Positions 36,050-46,600 are shown, numbered from the stretch's first letter. The stretch is 64,000 nt of DNA from Tetracentron sinense (GCA_015143295.1 CM026555.1:124001-188000); one strand, 5' to 3'. Numbers and translations are program-made. Notes: generated by a model not told the origin, from the sequence alone.

Positions 36050-36375
36050 CTTCAGCTTCGGGCCTCGGATTGTCTCTGGCGAAGCCAGAAAACCCTCTCG
36101 GGGTTCCGTACATTGTGCGACAGTTGGCAAAAAATTGGGGAGAAGTCATTCCATAATTTTGACTTCTCCCCATAATTTTGACTTCTCCCCATTTGATATC
36201 TCTCCCCTTTATTCTCATACACTTATTGCCACATGTCTTAATATGTGTGGAGAAGTCAAAATCATGGGTCCCATGATTTTGACTTCTCCACCACTTGTCA
36301 CTTATTCTATGGAACCCGAGACAAGCCCTTTCTGGCTTCGCCAGAGGCAATCCAAGGCCTCAGCTTCGAGTAGTG
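36050..36375. mobile_element. Foldback/MITE-like element with long imperfect inverted repeats
   Basis: Outer arms share GGCCT(C/T)GGATTG(T/C)CTCTGGC and a following GAAGCCAGAAA (36062-36095 and the complement of 36325-36358). Inside, ATTTTGACTTCTCC occurs three times on the plus strand and once inverted; 36249-36289 is a perfect palindrome with 20-nt arms and one central base. No TSD was resolved. Confidence 0.65.
36249..36289. repeat. Perfect 41-nt palindrome
   Basis: Arms 36249-36268 and 36270-36289 are exactly complementary around a single T at 36269. It lies at the centre of the foldback element and could form a cruciform or hairpin RNA. Confidence 0.95.
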
Positions 36376-36434
36376 TTGTTGAGTTTGACCAAAAAGAGGA
36401 GAGAGTATGAAAACTTTTAGAATTCTAGAGTGAG

Positions 36435-37229
36435 TAGGGTTGTCAAAGGGCAGGGTCAGGGCTGAGTCGGGATCAACCCTAGCCCTACCCTTCCCTATAA
36501 GAGTAGGGCCCTAGCATAGCCCTAGCCCTTCAAGGGCTGGGATTGATTGGGCCCTAGCCCTGCCCTCAAGAGTCAGGGCAGGGCCGGAAGGGCCGGAAGA
36601 AAGAGCGGGATTTTTTTGTGATTTGAGATGATGAGATTTTTTTTCTACACCGACTGTCAACTTGACATGGAAATGGATACCCTCCTCTTTTATCCGGGTT
36701 TGGGACCGATATTGCAACAAAAAGAGCAATGATAAAGTCAATTTTTTTCCCTTGTCAACGACAAGCATACACGATAGAATAAAACAAAGTAAAACTATAT
36801 ACAACAAATTTATATATCAAAATCCTCTAAGCAGGAGGAGGCGAGGATGCGATTTCACATACGAGATTAGGGTTAGGGTTCGTAACGATTGTCGAGGCCT
36901 CGAGAGATTTTATAACGATGGTCATGTGAAATTACTCATTTAACCATACTATTAAACCATTTGAAATTGTGAAATGAGTAATTTCATAAATATAATATAT
37001 AAGTATATATTATATACTTTTATGGTTTATAGACCTTAGCTACCGTGTAGCAACTAAGGAGAAGGGCAGGGCTTTAAAGGGCAGGGCCGGGGTGAGCCCT
37101 GGCCCAGCCCTGTAGAAGCAGGGCTTCCGGATTTTGAGCCCTGCCGAGCCCAAGGGCAGGGCTTCAGAGGGCTTTGGAGGGCAGGGCAGGGCCGGGTACC
37201 CTTCTACGTAGGCTTTTTTGACAGCCCTA
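36435..37229. mobile_element. Non-autonomous hAT element
   Basis: Ends TAGGGTTGTCAAA and, on the complement, TAGGGCTGTCAAA, a typical hAT terminal pattern. Perfect 8-bp TSD AGAGTGAG at 36427-36434 and 37230-37237. The 795-bp interior has no transposase. Both subterminal regions are packed with GGGCAGGG/CCCTGCCC and GGGCCGG motifs (36455-36600 and 37063-37200), the likely transposase-binding zones. Confidence 0.93.
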
Positions 37230-37401
37230 AGAGTGAGCAATTCTACCCTAATCAAGAATTTCCTAACTAACACTTGTCATTGCTTTCAATAATTAACTAA
37301 CACTTGCCCTTGTTTTAACCGGTGTTGGGTTTTTGGCTGAGGGTAGGGCTAGCACGCCTATTGTCAAAGTATGCTTAACATTCCTCAATGTGAAGATATG
37401 G

Positions 37402-37701
37402 AATCACAGCCAATTGCAATTGAATCGCATCCACAAGTCAACACGTGTCCTTGTTAATCCTTATTAACTATGGTTAAGATTCAATAAACCTTAGGATTCA
37501 ATAATCTAACCTGGTTTTTTGAAAAAAAAATGTTAACCCTAAGGGTTAAAAGTTTTTAACCACAGTTAAAAGTTTTAATAAAGGTTAGATTTTTGAACCC
37601 TAAGGGTTAATGAATCTTAGCCACAGTTAATTGGGGACACGTACTGTTGACCTGTGGTGCGATTAAACTCTCCCCGAATTCAATCACCATCGGCTGTGAT
37701 T
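37402..37701. mobile_element. 300-bp foldback MITE-like element
   Basis: The left arm begins AATCACAGCCAATTGCAATT and the right arm ends CGGCTGTGATT. Inner inverted segments include GTCAACACGTGTCC and AACCCTAAGGGTTA. Its arms resemble sequence inside the Helitron-like copies at 45748-46381 and the half copies at 35515 and 45345. No clear TSD. Confidence 0.7.
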
Positions 37702-38091
37702 GGATCTCCTATGTGAATGGTAGATCGTAATTGGGTGCGTGAGTGTAGGAATGGGTTGTGTAAAAAGGAAAAGTAAAAGGAAAAAACATAGATACAAACA
37801 AAGATGCTGGTAGAGCAAGAGGGAGGGGTCCAATGCCACCGCTAACGGACTATGGCCAACCTGTCCTTCTTGAGCTGTCTTTTTCACATCTTTAACACCG
37901 TAATGCATGCCTCTTCCATGTAGGGCCTGAAAGCTACGTAGATCTTTCTCCAACTCCTCTTTCTCTCTCTTTCTTTCTTCTTTCTTCTTCATTGAGAGAG
38001 AGAGATTAACTTTGGGGGGTGGTATGACATTTTAACCGTTTCCCTTATCTTCCCACCACTTGCACCACTCTCAAAACGTGTAAGGCTGGTG

Positions 38092-38097
38092 TATAAA
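38092..38097 (+). promoter_or_regulatory. Candidate TATA box of the NAC gene
   Basis: TATAAA in a GTGTATAAAGAAGG context, about 50 bases before the first ATG. This would give a very short leader, so a start site further upstream is also possible. A pyrimidine/GA-rich tract lies at 37960-38006. Confidence 0.35.
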
Positions 38098-38144
38098 GAA
38101 GGGAGCTAAAGTTAGAGTTGATTGCCTTAATACTAGAATAGTAT

Positions 38145-40095
38145 ATGATAATTGCAGCAGCCATGAGCCGTGATGACGACAACGACGAGCACGACCATGA
38201 CATGGTTATGCCCGGCTTCCGTTTCCACCCTACTGAGGAAGAGCTTATCGAGTTCTACCTCCGGCGCAAGGTCGAGGGCAAGCGCTTCAACGTTGAACTC
38301 ATATCATTCCTCGACCTCTATCGCTATGACCCCTGGGAGCTACCTGGTAAAGCTCTCCTTACTTGTAGAGAAGGACTCGTTTGGCTTCTGATTCTTCAGT
38401 CCTCTTTCTTTTCTTTGAACATACTAGTCTAAATGTCTAATGCATACCATCTACAATTCTGCCATATGGTATTGGTTTTACACGTCCCAGTTCTTTGCCA
38501 ATTATCATCTTTTTGTTTTGAAAACAATCCTAAATGTTTTATTCTTCTCAGCGTTGGCAGCAATTGGAGAGAAGGAATGGTTTTTCTATGTACCTCGAGA
38601 TCGCAAGTATAGGAATGGTGATCGACCCAATCGCGTGACCACTTCTGGCTACTGGAAGGCAACTGGCGCTGACCGGATGATCCGAACTGAGAGCTTTCGA
38701 TCAATTGGGCTGAAAAAGACGCTGGTCTTTTACTCCGGGAAAGCTCCTAAAGGCATCAGGACCAGTTGGATAATGAACGAGTACCGTTTGCCACAGCACG
38801 AGACCGATCGGTATCAAAAGGTACTTGCCTTCAGTCATAATATCCTTTTGTCCCGCCAGTTATGAAGATTGAAGATTTATAAATTTAAGAGAGAAAAATG
38901 GAAAAGAAGAAAGGGGCTTTAGTACAATTCCTTAAAAGTGGGTCTCCCTATCTGATGGCTGCTGCAATTCATCAATTTGTATTTATCCTGAGAGTATATC
39001 CTCTTCAATTTCAATCTTATTGCTTTCCTTGGATTATGCCTAGTTAACAGAAGTCCATAGTCTTAACAACAACAAAAAAAACCGAAGTCCATAGGATCAT
39101 CTTCCCCTTGGAGCTTCTTTGCTAGCTCCCCTCCTCCCTTAATCTATAGACAGCGCAGATCCTATCAAATTCATGATTGCAAGGAACACCACCAGCAATT
39201 GGGTATCTAACTATCTTTTTCTTTTCATGGGTTTGCTGCACCTTATCACAAAGAAATTCAAGGGCATCATCAATAAACTATAAGCTAAGCGCAGTGATCC
39301 CTAAAAACCCTTAGCTTAAGTATTACTAACATTTCTCATAACTTTCGTAAATGCTCATTGTTGGCGAAAATTTCATTTCCTGTCCCTCTTTTCATTGGCC
39401 TAGCTTAATTTATTCATTTCTTTCCTTCACTGAGTCTTGAGTTTTACCTTCAGGGGGAAATTTCACTTTGCCGGGTCTACAAGAGAGCTGGAGTAGAAGA
39501 TCACTCCCCACTCCCCCGTTCTATTTCATCCGGATCATCTTCGTCAAGAGGAATTCAGTCAGATAAAAAGCAGCGCAAAACGGATCATCGGGCCATAAGA
39601 GGCTTCAAAGCTCTTGGAGGACATTCACTGCCATTTGACATAGAGAAGTTGAAGGAAGCAGATGGAAGCAGCAGTACTGACATTGGGACCGCTCTTGGGC
39701 TGTGCAAACATATGACTTACAGTGAAATAGCTCCAATACACTCCACACTAGCACTGACTCCCGTGGAAGAGGATAGGATGCTCCAGCGACACTCGAATCA
39801 AGTGGGCTCTCTACTCCCAACCTGCACCACCCTCTTTGCTTGCTCTTCTTCTGTGCCCGTGAATGCAGTTGACCATGATCTCCATAGACTAGTAGACTAC
39901 AAACATTTTTACACCCATCAACAACAGCAGCATAATCATCCTCACCATCCCACACAATACACCCCTTTACCACCCCAATCACAATCGCTAGCCCTCAATA
40001 CCCAACCAAGCTCGCTTCCAGCCTTCCCCGACAAGCTGTGGGAATGGAATCCCATCTCAGAGGCTAACCGGGACTACACTAGTCCGTTCAAGTAA
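38145..40095 (+). CDS. NAC035: NAC-domain transcription factor, LOV1/ANAC035-like
   Basis: Three exons: 38145-38346, 38552-38820 and 39454-40095, with GT-AG introns (38347-38551, phase 1; 38821-39453, phase 0). Starting at the first ATG gives 370 residues; the ATG at 38163 gives 364 and is also possible. The acidic/His N-terminus [16 protein letters not shown] opens the NAC domain, with [52 protein letters not shown] (the DNA-binding subdomain) and [20 protein letters not shown], ending in [11 protein letters not shown] at about residue 165. The C-terminus is variable, with a Gln/His-rich stretch and the ending [14 protein letters not shown], both as I recall from Arabidopsis LOV1 (long vegetative phase, cold response). 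It acts as a nuclear DNA-binding regulator. The exon joins keep frame and every domain motif, so it appears intact. It is the only host gene in the window. Confidence 0.93.
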
Positions 40096-40457
40096 TCAGT
40101 AAACTGCACATACATATATACCTACATACATTTTATATTTACTGATTTATTATAACTCTTTCTATTTTAAAATATGTAACTTCCAGAGCTAATTGATGTT
40201 GGTCGCATATATGTTTGCTGCCTTAGGGTTCTAGGTCCAACGGGTTCTTTAATGCCTTATAGTAAATTATCTTTTCAGCTTCTCAGATCTATATCTTATA
40301 GCCTTAGGAAGTTTTAGGGAGGAAAAGTCAGAGGTACTTTAAACTTCTAGATACAATGGGGCCTAGTTCATTTCCTTCTAGTAAATTTTGTAGTAATCCT
40401 CTCAAAAATATGAGTCCTAGCCTGATAGGAGCTTTAAGGAAAGTAAATATTGATCTT

Positions 40458-40495
<38 letters not shown>

Positions 40496-40862
40496 GAATG
40501 AGTCTTAGCCTGATAGGAGCTTAAAGGAAGGTAAATATGGGGTGGGGAGTTAAAAGAGCAAAAGAGACTTCTCACCCTCTCCTTTTCTATTATTTAGTGG
40601 ACAGAAAATTCAGTTGTTTTTTGTTGCATTTCTATGCGACAAATCTTCTGAAAAAAATATTTATTTGAATGTCGAATGCTGGAAAATGTTTATGGGGAGC
40701 TACAAACCCTTTTTGTGGGCACCAAAGCTGTGATAGACCTAGGAATGAAAGTAACGCATGCTTCTCCAAACCCGCAAAACAAACAAACGAAAGAAAATAT
40801 TTTCAAAACACAAAATCAAGTCAGATTTAAGGAATATGCTTTTATTTTTAATAATTTTTTTT
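40096..40862. other. Downstream flank of the NAC gene
   Basis: A/T-rich 3' region without a recognisable gene. Two imperfect direct copies of GAGTC(C/T)TAGCCTGATAGG (40412 and 40500) flank a CT microsatellite. Confidence 0.6.
40462..40494. repeat. (CT)n microsatellite
   Basis: About sixteen CT units between two copies of an 80-90 bp duplicated segment. Confidence 0.95.
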
Positions 40863-42074
40863 AGGGTGTGCGTAATAAACACCAATCTTCAAAAACCACT
40901 GAGTTAAACACCAAAAAAAAGTTAAAATGACAAAAAAAACTCCTCTTTTACCTAAACAGGAGGAGAGCTTTTCCAGTTAGTCTAGCAATGGTTTCTTGTG
41001 CTCGTTGCTGCCTCTGTACACCGACCCCAATATCTCACCTCAGAGAGTATCTAAGCCCACAGATGTGACGAGCATGTGGGCTTCGCCCCTGACTACTTTG
41101 GATTGTAAAAATAGAAAAAAGTAATCCTACCAATGGAAACCTATTAGGAACCTACTCCTAACGTGCCTTCTTTGACGAGAGAAAAGGCGGATCTCAACCC
41201 ACTCAAACAAGGGAAAGGGTAATCTTGTCGTGCAAGAGCACAATTTAGCTTGTCCCAAAAACGTCTACCTCCTTATTCCTTGAAGAGTAAATTATATAGG
41301 CTTACATTCCCACTTCATGCAAAAATAAAAACTAAACAAAACTAGGAAACTGGCTGTAGAATCAATTTAAGATTCTCTAAAAGAGCAGCCCCTACTAAAC
41401 AAAGAAAACAACTTCTACTAACAAGGAAAGTAAATCTTACTAATCAAAGAACATACTAAATACGATGGTAGGTCCCTAACAATGCCCACCACTAAAAGCC
41501 GCCATGTCCTCATGGCGCAAACCCTAGAAAACATTGATGCATGTCATACGCCTCACCTTCTTCCTATTCTACCAGGATCTTGGTTTGATGATGATCATCA
41601 TCCAACATGAATATTTGCATTTGTTTGCACTTGTGTCGTGGTGCAAATTTTTCATCACAATTGAAACAAAGTCCTTTTTCACATCGATTCTGCATATCCT
41701 CGGCTAAAATCCTTCAGACCGGAGCAAATACATTGTTGGAGTTAGCTCGTGTTAGTGGTCTAGCCGTAGTAGTTGTGGTTGATCCAACCACCAAGATAGA
41801 ATTTGGGGCAAACAATTGGCTTTGTCAGCGCAGCTTTTGCAACTTTTCTTCTTCTCACCTCGCAAGGGCCATAGCTTCTTGGAGTGTAGACGGTCTAAAC
41901 ATTAGCACTTCTTGACCAATCTCATCCCATAGACCTTGAATAAAGGTTCCCATCAGTAAGCGATCAGACCATCCTTCAACCCGATTGGCCAATTTTTCAA
42001 ATTCCTCTTGATAGCCTGAGATAGTTGACACTCCTTACTTAATCTTGGCTAGCAAACCATCTAAATTCTCGAAA

Positions 42075-42631
42075 TCAACATGACCAAAACGGTTTAACAT
42101 AGCCGATGTCATGTCCCTCCATGTAGAATGAAGATGAGTGACTATACCATTGATACCATGTCAAAGCCACTCCCACCATATGGAAGGAAGCTAATAGTGC
42201 TTGTTCATGTTCAGTGATATGATGGTAGGCAAAAAATTGTTCTGCCTTGTTGATGACGTGTCCATCAAATTTTGGAAATTCGATTCTCGCGTACCTTGTT
42301 TGAACTCGACCCTCAATCTGATCTTGCGCTCGAGTCTGAACCATGTCTTCAATCAACACATTGCGATTACCTACACTTGTTTCCCCGTTAACATATCCAG
42401 CTGGGCGGTTAGGTGAATGGTCTAAGGATTTTATTTGGATCTAAGACGCTCTACAAGTTGCCGTGTTTGTTCCCGAACCCTCTCTTGTTGTCGTCCCTGA
42501 TTCTCTAAGGTCTGTTGCATGGCTGCAAGAATGGATTGCATGTTCAATAGGGATTCTTCAAGAATACCCACACGTTCCTCCATGGCTTCTCGTTTTGATG
42601 ATGTATTGTCCTTTATCTTCCTTCTTGGCAT
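42075..42631 (-). pseudogene. gag: Partial Gypsy gag
   Basis: The start MPRRKIKDN at 42631 leads to a coiled-coil region, ERVGILEESLLNMQSILAAM, ending in a stop near 42431. A second open part has ARIEFPKFDGH, AEQFFAYHHITEHEQALLASF and GVALTWYQWY, the capsid domain of plant Gypsy gag, and stops at 42075. The rest of gag and all of pol are missing. Confidence 0.82.
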
Positions 42632-42643
42632 GCCCAAGAAGGA

Positions 42644-42657
42644 CCACTCTAATACCA
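42644..42657 (-). other. Primer-binding site, degraded
   Basis: Minus strand TGGTATTAGAGTGG lies two bases inside the LTR end, an altered iMet-tRNA complement. Confidence 0.7.
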
Positions 42658-43016
42658 AATGTTAAGAACCTATTCCTAACGTGCCTTCTTTGACGAGAGA
42701 AAAGGTAAATCTTGACCTACTGGAACAAGAGAAAGGGTGATCTTGTCATGCGAGAGCACAATTTAGCTTAACCCAAAAAATCTACCTCTTTATTCCTTGA
42801 AGGGTAAATTATATAGGCTTAAACGTCTACCTCTTTATTCCTTGAAGGGTAAATTATATAGGCTTACATTCCCCCTTCTTGCAGAAATAGAAACTAAACA
42901 AAACTAGGAAACTGACTGTCTCCTTGGCTTACATCCCCCCTGCTCTCCTTGGCTATCTCAGGATCCAAGTCTAGTTCTAAAGCATTCCCTTTTATCAACA
43001 AATCATCAGCCACAAC

Positions 43017-43220
43017 TCAATCACCGATCCCCAGCCATCCCTCTTGATCCACAACATTGTCAACCACGACATCAAGGATGGAAATCTTTTGCATCTCTCC
43101 GCTTCGGATCGCATTGACATTGATTTTTCCATACTGACCTGAATGCATCTCAATCAGTTTGGGATTGCAGAATTTCTTAAGTTGGGAGACACCAAAGACT
43201 AAGAGGAGAAGGAGAAACAT
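43017..43220 (-). CDS. Unrecognised 67-residue ORF inside the MULE-like element
   Basis: MFLLLLLVFGVSQLKKF at the N-terminus is hydrophobic and signal-like; the rest (GKINVNAIRSGEMQKISILD) matches no family I know. It lies between the Gypsy derivative and the solo LTR. It may be a captured gene fragment or a chance frame. Confidence 0.25.
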   Translation of the reverse strand: MFLLLLLVFGVSQLKKFCNPKLIEMHSGQYGKINVNAIRSGEMQKISILDVVVDNVVDQEGWLGIGD

Positions 43221-43268
43221 AGCTCCTCCGTCGTACCAGCCGTCTTTCCAGTCATCCCTCTTGATCCC

Positions 43269-44498
43269 TGATGAGTGTGCAAAAGTACACTCAAAACTAG
43301 TTATTTTGTAACCCTTTAAAGTCCCATCAAGTCTGAATCCAAGATTTAAAGTCTATATTCTGAACTTGTTTCCTCATTTATAGATTATGAATTCTAAGCA
43401 TTTTTATGTTATTTCATGCGGGGAATTCAAGTAAAGAAGTTTCATGAAAATCAACAGATAAAGCCCAAGTCTAAGAAGCCAAGTCTCAAGTCAAAGAGTC
43501 AAAGCCTAAGACCAAGTATAGAAAGATTCTCACAAATGGGTGGAGAATCTTAGCAAGATATGGATGAATGTGATTTTGGCATAAAAAGGATGGAACTCTC
43601 TTGAATTAGAAAGAAGAACTGTGCTATATTGATATTTCTATTTTAGAAAAAAGGAGAAAGCCTATTTTGGTCACGGGAACTCTCTATTTTGAGTGGATTT
43701 TGGAATTCAAGTAAGGATCTTAATGGAAGTCAACTAAATCTAGAAGAAAAGTAAGAAATTTCGTGGATGGCTAGAGGAGTACTATCATATAGCAACCAAT
43801 CCCCCAAAAAGGAGGATTTCCCAGATTCTCGCCTAATCTGAGCAATACTTACTATTTTCCTCGTAACTTTTGACTCAAAAATCAGATTAAGGCAAGGCTA
43901 GATGTTTTGGAAAGACGATTCAAAGGGGAAAAAAATTGTATTTCACAAAGATCTCATAATTCGGACGTTTAGGGGTTCAAAATATGTCGTCAAGTAGAGG
44001 GAAGTGTGATTTTGATTGAATTTTGTAACTAAAAGTTTCCCTTTTTCTCACTTCCCCTTCTCTTCTTTCCTTTAGTCTATATAAACATAGAGAGGGAGAG
44101 TTTTTAGGAACTCTCTAGTCCAATCTTCTCCTCTCTTTTATTATTATTGTTTTAGTTTTTCATTTGTATGGATTGCTAAATCTCTAGCCTTGGCTAGGGT
44201 GGAATTTTCTTAATGAGGTGATATTAGTTTGATTTAATCCATTGAATGTTCTATGTTTATGATTTCTATATTAATTCTTCTTTTTATTTGATCTCTCTTT
44301 CAATTGAATCTCTTGGATTTAAACCTTTTCACCAGTTAATTGTTCTCTCATTGATATTCTCCCTAAATTAATTAAATTTTTTCAACCAAAAATTCTACAA
44401 ATCCCTTCTCTATTATTGTTCCTTATCTTCATTGTTTTTTGTGGATCGACAACCCCTTTATTGTACTGTAAAGTACCGCATATCTTTGAGCGATATCA
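43269..44498 (+). mobile_element. Solo LTR (Athila/Tat-like termini)
   Basis: 1,230 bp, beginning TGATGAGTGTGC and ending GAGCGATATCA. Perfect TSD ATCCC at 43264-43268 and 44499-44503. A TATATAAA box at 44078-44085 marks its promoter. The lineage is inferred only from the terminal pattern. Confidence 0.9.
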
Positions 44499-44611
44499 AT
44501 CCCCAACACCAGAGAGAGCATATATATAAAATGAGAAATGCGATATCTTTGAGGGATTCTATTAGGAATGTGGGTAGTAGATGTAGGGGTGAGTAAGTGT
44601 TAGAACCAAAC

Positions 44612-44803
44612 ATGGATCGTCGTAAGCGGAGATCTCTATCATATCCTTTGATTCCTCTCTATGTGAGAGTCCATAGCCTTGGTAATTCCTCTGATTCGTC
44701 CAAAGTGGTCAAGATGCTCCAAGTTGTACTCCTTGACAAGTGTGGCGACTGGCGAGTTCGTCTTGGCTACTATCCAATAAGAGATATTGGAAGATCTTCA
44801 TGA
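44612..44803 (+). CDS. Unrecognised 63-residue ORF inside the MULE-like element
   Basis: Starts MDRRKRRSLSYPLIPLYVRV and ends DIGRSS-stop. Basic N-terminus, no recognised domain. It could be a captured exon fragment. There is no sign of introns or of a promoter of its own. Confidence 0.25.
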   Translation: MDRRKRRSLSYPLIPLYVRVHSLGNSSDSSKVVKMLQVVLLDKCGDWRVRLGYYPIRDIGRSS

Positions 44804-45194
44804 GGGGGTGTCTCTAAAAGGAACTCATGACGGTTGAGATGGTGGAATCTAACCACAGAAAGACAATTACCAAGAAGGGTTTTTTTGTCCATTCGGCTTG
44901 TTTTTGGTGTTTAACTCGGTGGTTTTTGAAGATTGGTATTTTTAAGTAAAGGTTGGGGTGCGCATAGCACTATCCTTTTTTTAATTTTTATACAGCATAA
45001 AGCATTTTAGCCGGTTTCTGTGGACAAGAAACATTTTGAGGCCAGAAACTTTTTACAGAATCTCAATCAAATTCAGCCTTAACTTTTCATGGGACGACAA
45101 TAAGGCCTCGAATTTGCTTTGGTGGACCCTTGACCAAAATTTTGCCCAACAATAAATATAGATGTGATCCAAATCTAAGGCTAGACCTCATTGG

Positions 45195-45268
45195 TCCATG
45201 CCCCCCCCCCCCCCCCCCCCTTAAATACTCACCAACTATGGTGAGTATTTAAGAGGGGGGGCATGGGC
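45195..45268. repeat. Hairpin with a C20 homopolymer
   Basis: CCATG, C20 (45201-45220), TTAAATACTCACCA, a short loop, TGGTGAGTATTTAA, then A, G7 and CATGG. The arms pair except that C20 faces G7. The C-run length may be an assembly or sequencing artefact. Confidence 0.85.
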
Positions 45269-45344
45269 CTAGGTTTGGAAATGGATTTCCTAGGTACGCC
45301 TATCACTGCTCAAATTATTTATGGTAATAACCCGACTCCTTGGA

Positions 45345-45480
45345 CTCATGTTACATCGCACAAGTCAACACGTGTCCATCATAATACCCCTTAACTGTGG
45401 TTGAGATTCACTAACCCTTAGGGTTCAACCATCTAACCTTGGTATTTGGGAAAAGTACTAGAAAATATCAACTCTAAAGG
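45345..45480. repeat. Half copy of the foldback family
   Basis: GTCAACACGTGTCC, AACTGTGGTTGAGATTCA and AACCCTTAGGGTTCAA match the left half of 37402-37701. The right half is not present next to it. Confidence 0.6.
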
Positions 45481-45747
45481 CTAAAATTGTTAACCAGAGT
45501 TAAAAGAAAGGTTTTGTATTGTAACCGGACTCCTTGTGCCCGGTTACAACCGTAGAAAATTTCAAGTCATAAACATATCCAATCCCATAATGTAAGATAA
45601 AATAGAAAAAAAAAATCTCTTGGTTTTTAGATTTTATAACCATAAAATTCATTTATTGATGAAATTGGAAAAACTACAAACACTCACGGTTTTATGTAGA
45701 TTAGAAGATAACTAATATGGAAATCAAAACTTTCCATATTAACATAA

Positions 45748-46381
45748 CTAGTGGGTGGCACGTGCGATGCACGTGAGAGAGGGGGGAAGGAGTTAACCAT
45801 AGTTAATAGGAGTTAAAAGGGACACGTGGTAACCCGCAAGTGCGGTTGAACTGTCCCCGAGTTTAATCACAATCGGCTGTGATTCTATTTCTTTACTATT
45901 ATAATGCGAGAGCCTTGTGTAGATGAATTTTCCGAAATTCCCAAACCACCCTTATATAAAAACAAAACATTGATTTAATGTTTTACTTTAATTCCCAAAC
46001 TACCCCTTACCTTTGATTTAATGTTTTACTTTAATTCCCAAACTACCCCTTGCTTATCTATCTATTTAGAATCACAGCCAATCGCAATTGAACTTGGGGA
46101 GAGTTCCATCACACTCGCGGGTTAACACGTGTCCCTTTTAACTCCTGTTAACTGTGGTTAACTCATGTTAACTATGGTTAACTCATGTTAACTGTGGTTA
46201 ACTCCTTCCCCTCGCTCTCACGTGCGTCGCATGTGCCACCCGCTAGTTTTAAATAGATAGATGAGCAAGGGGTAGTTTGGGAATTAAAGTAAAACATTAA
46301 ATTAAAATTTTATTTTATATAAGGGTAGTTTGAGAATTTCAAAAAAATCAGGCTACGCCTGCCTCTCGCATTATAAGAGTA
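45748..46381 (-). mobile_element. Helitron-like element, host of an inverted copy of itself
   Basis: Sense (minus) start TCTTTACTCTTATAATGCG (complement of 46381 down), preceded by A. End: CACGTGC-ATC-GCACGTG hairpin then CCACCCACTAG, followed by T. This matches the Helitron pattern of 5' TC, a 3' hairpin and CTAG. Parts 45748-45889 and 46248-46381 are separated by the copy 45890-46247. No Rep/helicase, so it is non-autonomous. Confidence 0.72.
45890..46247 (+). mobile_element. Helitron-like element inserted inverted in a relative
   Basis: Starts TCTTTACTATTATAATGCG and ends CACGTGCGTCGCATGTGCC, ACCCG and CTAG. 358 bp. A 40-bp segment (TTGATTTAATGTTTTACTTT and onward) is duplicated near 45971 and 46013. 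It contains AATCACAGCCAATCGCAATT, shared with the foldback family. Confidence 0.72.
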
Positions 46382-46600
46382 AAGATAAGGAAAAAAAAAC
46401 CTAATCTAAAGTCAGTAATAACCTTAATTAATATTCTGTACTGGTGCTAAATTCTAGATTAGTTGCTAATCGGATTACATCTTATATGATGTCCTAATAA
46501 GCCTACTCAATTATATCCACTCAAACCATAAGGGAATGAAAATCTTCAAGAGTTTGCTTTTGATAGAGAACTAATTAATAACTAAAAGATATTGAATTTT
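46382..46600. other. No feature recognised
   Basis: A/T-rich spacer between the Helitron-like pair and the Copia remnant. Confidence 0.5.

Larger units (their letters stand above)
41142..42921 (-). mobile_element. Gag-only deletion derivative of a Gypsy element
   Basis: The left (3') LTR 41142-41481 and right (5') LTR from 42660 share CCTAACGTGCCTTCTTTGAC and following sequence. The sense ends are TGTTAGGGACC and GGTTCTTAACA. Between them lie a PBS, the first part of gag and a purine-rich tract against the 3' LTR. The pol region is absent. The right LTR ends early at about 42921 and contains a 40-bp direct duplication (42781-42821 and 42826-42864). No TSD because the outer end is lost. Confidence 0.78.
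40863..44975. mobile_element. MULE-like element with long terminal inverted repeats, carrying two later insertions
   Basis: The left arm 40863-40940 and the complement of 44901-44975 share CACCAATCTTCAAAAACCAC and GAGTTAAACACCAAAAA. The right end reads, on the complement, GGATAGTGCTATGCGCACCC, which I recall as a typical Mutator-like terminus. The left end is partly degraded (AGGGTGTGCG). A 9-bp TSD is not clear; T/A-rich flanks (TAATTTTTT versus TAATTTTTA) are a weak candidate. No transposase is present. The interior has unrecognised gene-like fragments, so it may be a Pack-MULE. Confidence 0.65.

Noticed and set aside
36511..36807. 98-residue minus-strand frame in the hAT element
   Set aside because: Pro/Ala/Gly-rich translation of GGGCAGGG subterminal repeats, no transposase motif.
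38429..38704. Minus-strand frame opposite NAC exon 2
   Set aside because: No domain; it overlaps the coding exon and intron of the NAC gene in antisense.
39605..39982. Minus-strand frame opposite NAC exon 3
   Set aside because: Shadow of the NAC C-terminal exon; composition follows the sense codons.
40863..44975. 9-bp target duplication for the MULE-like element
   Set aside because: Both flanks are T/A-rich, and the best match (TAATTTTTT/TAATTTTTA) is not convincing.
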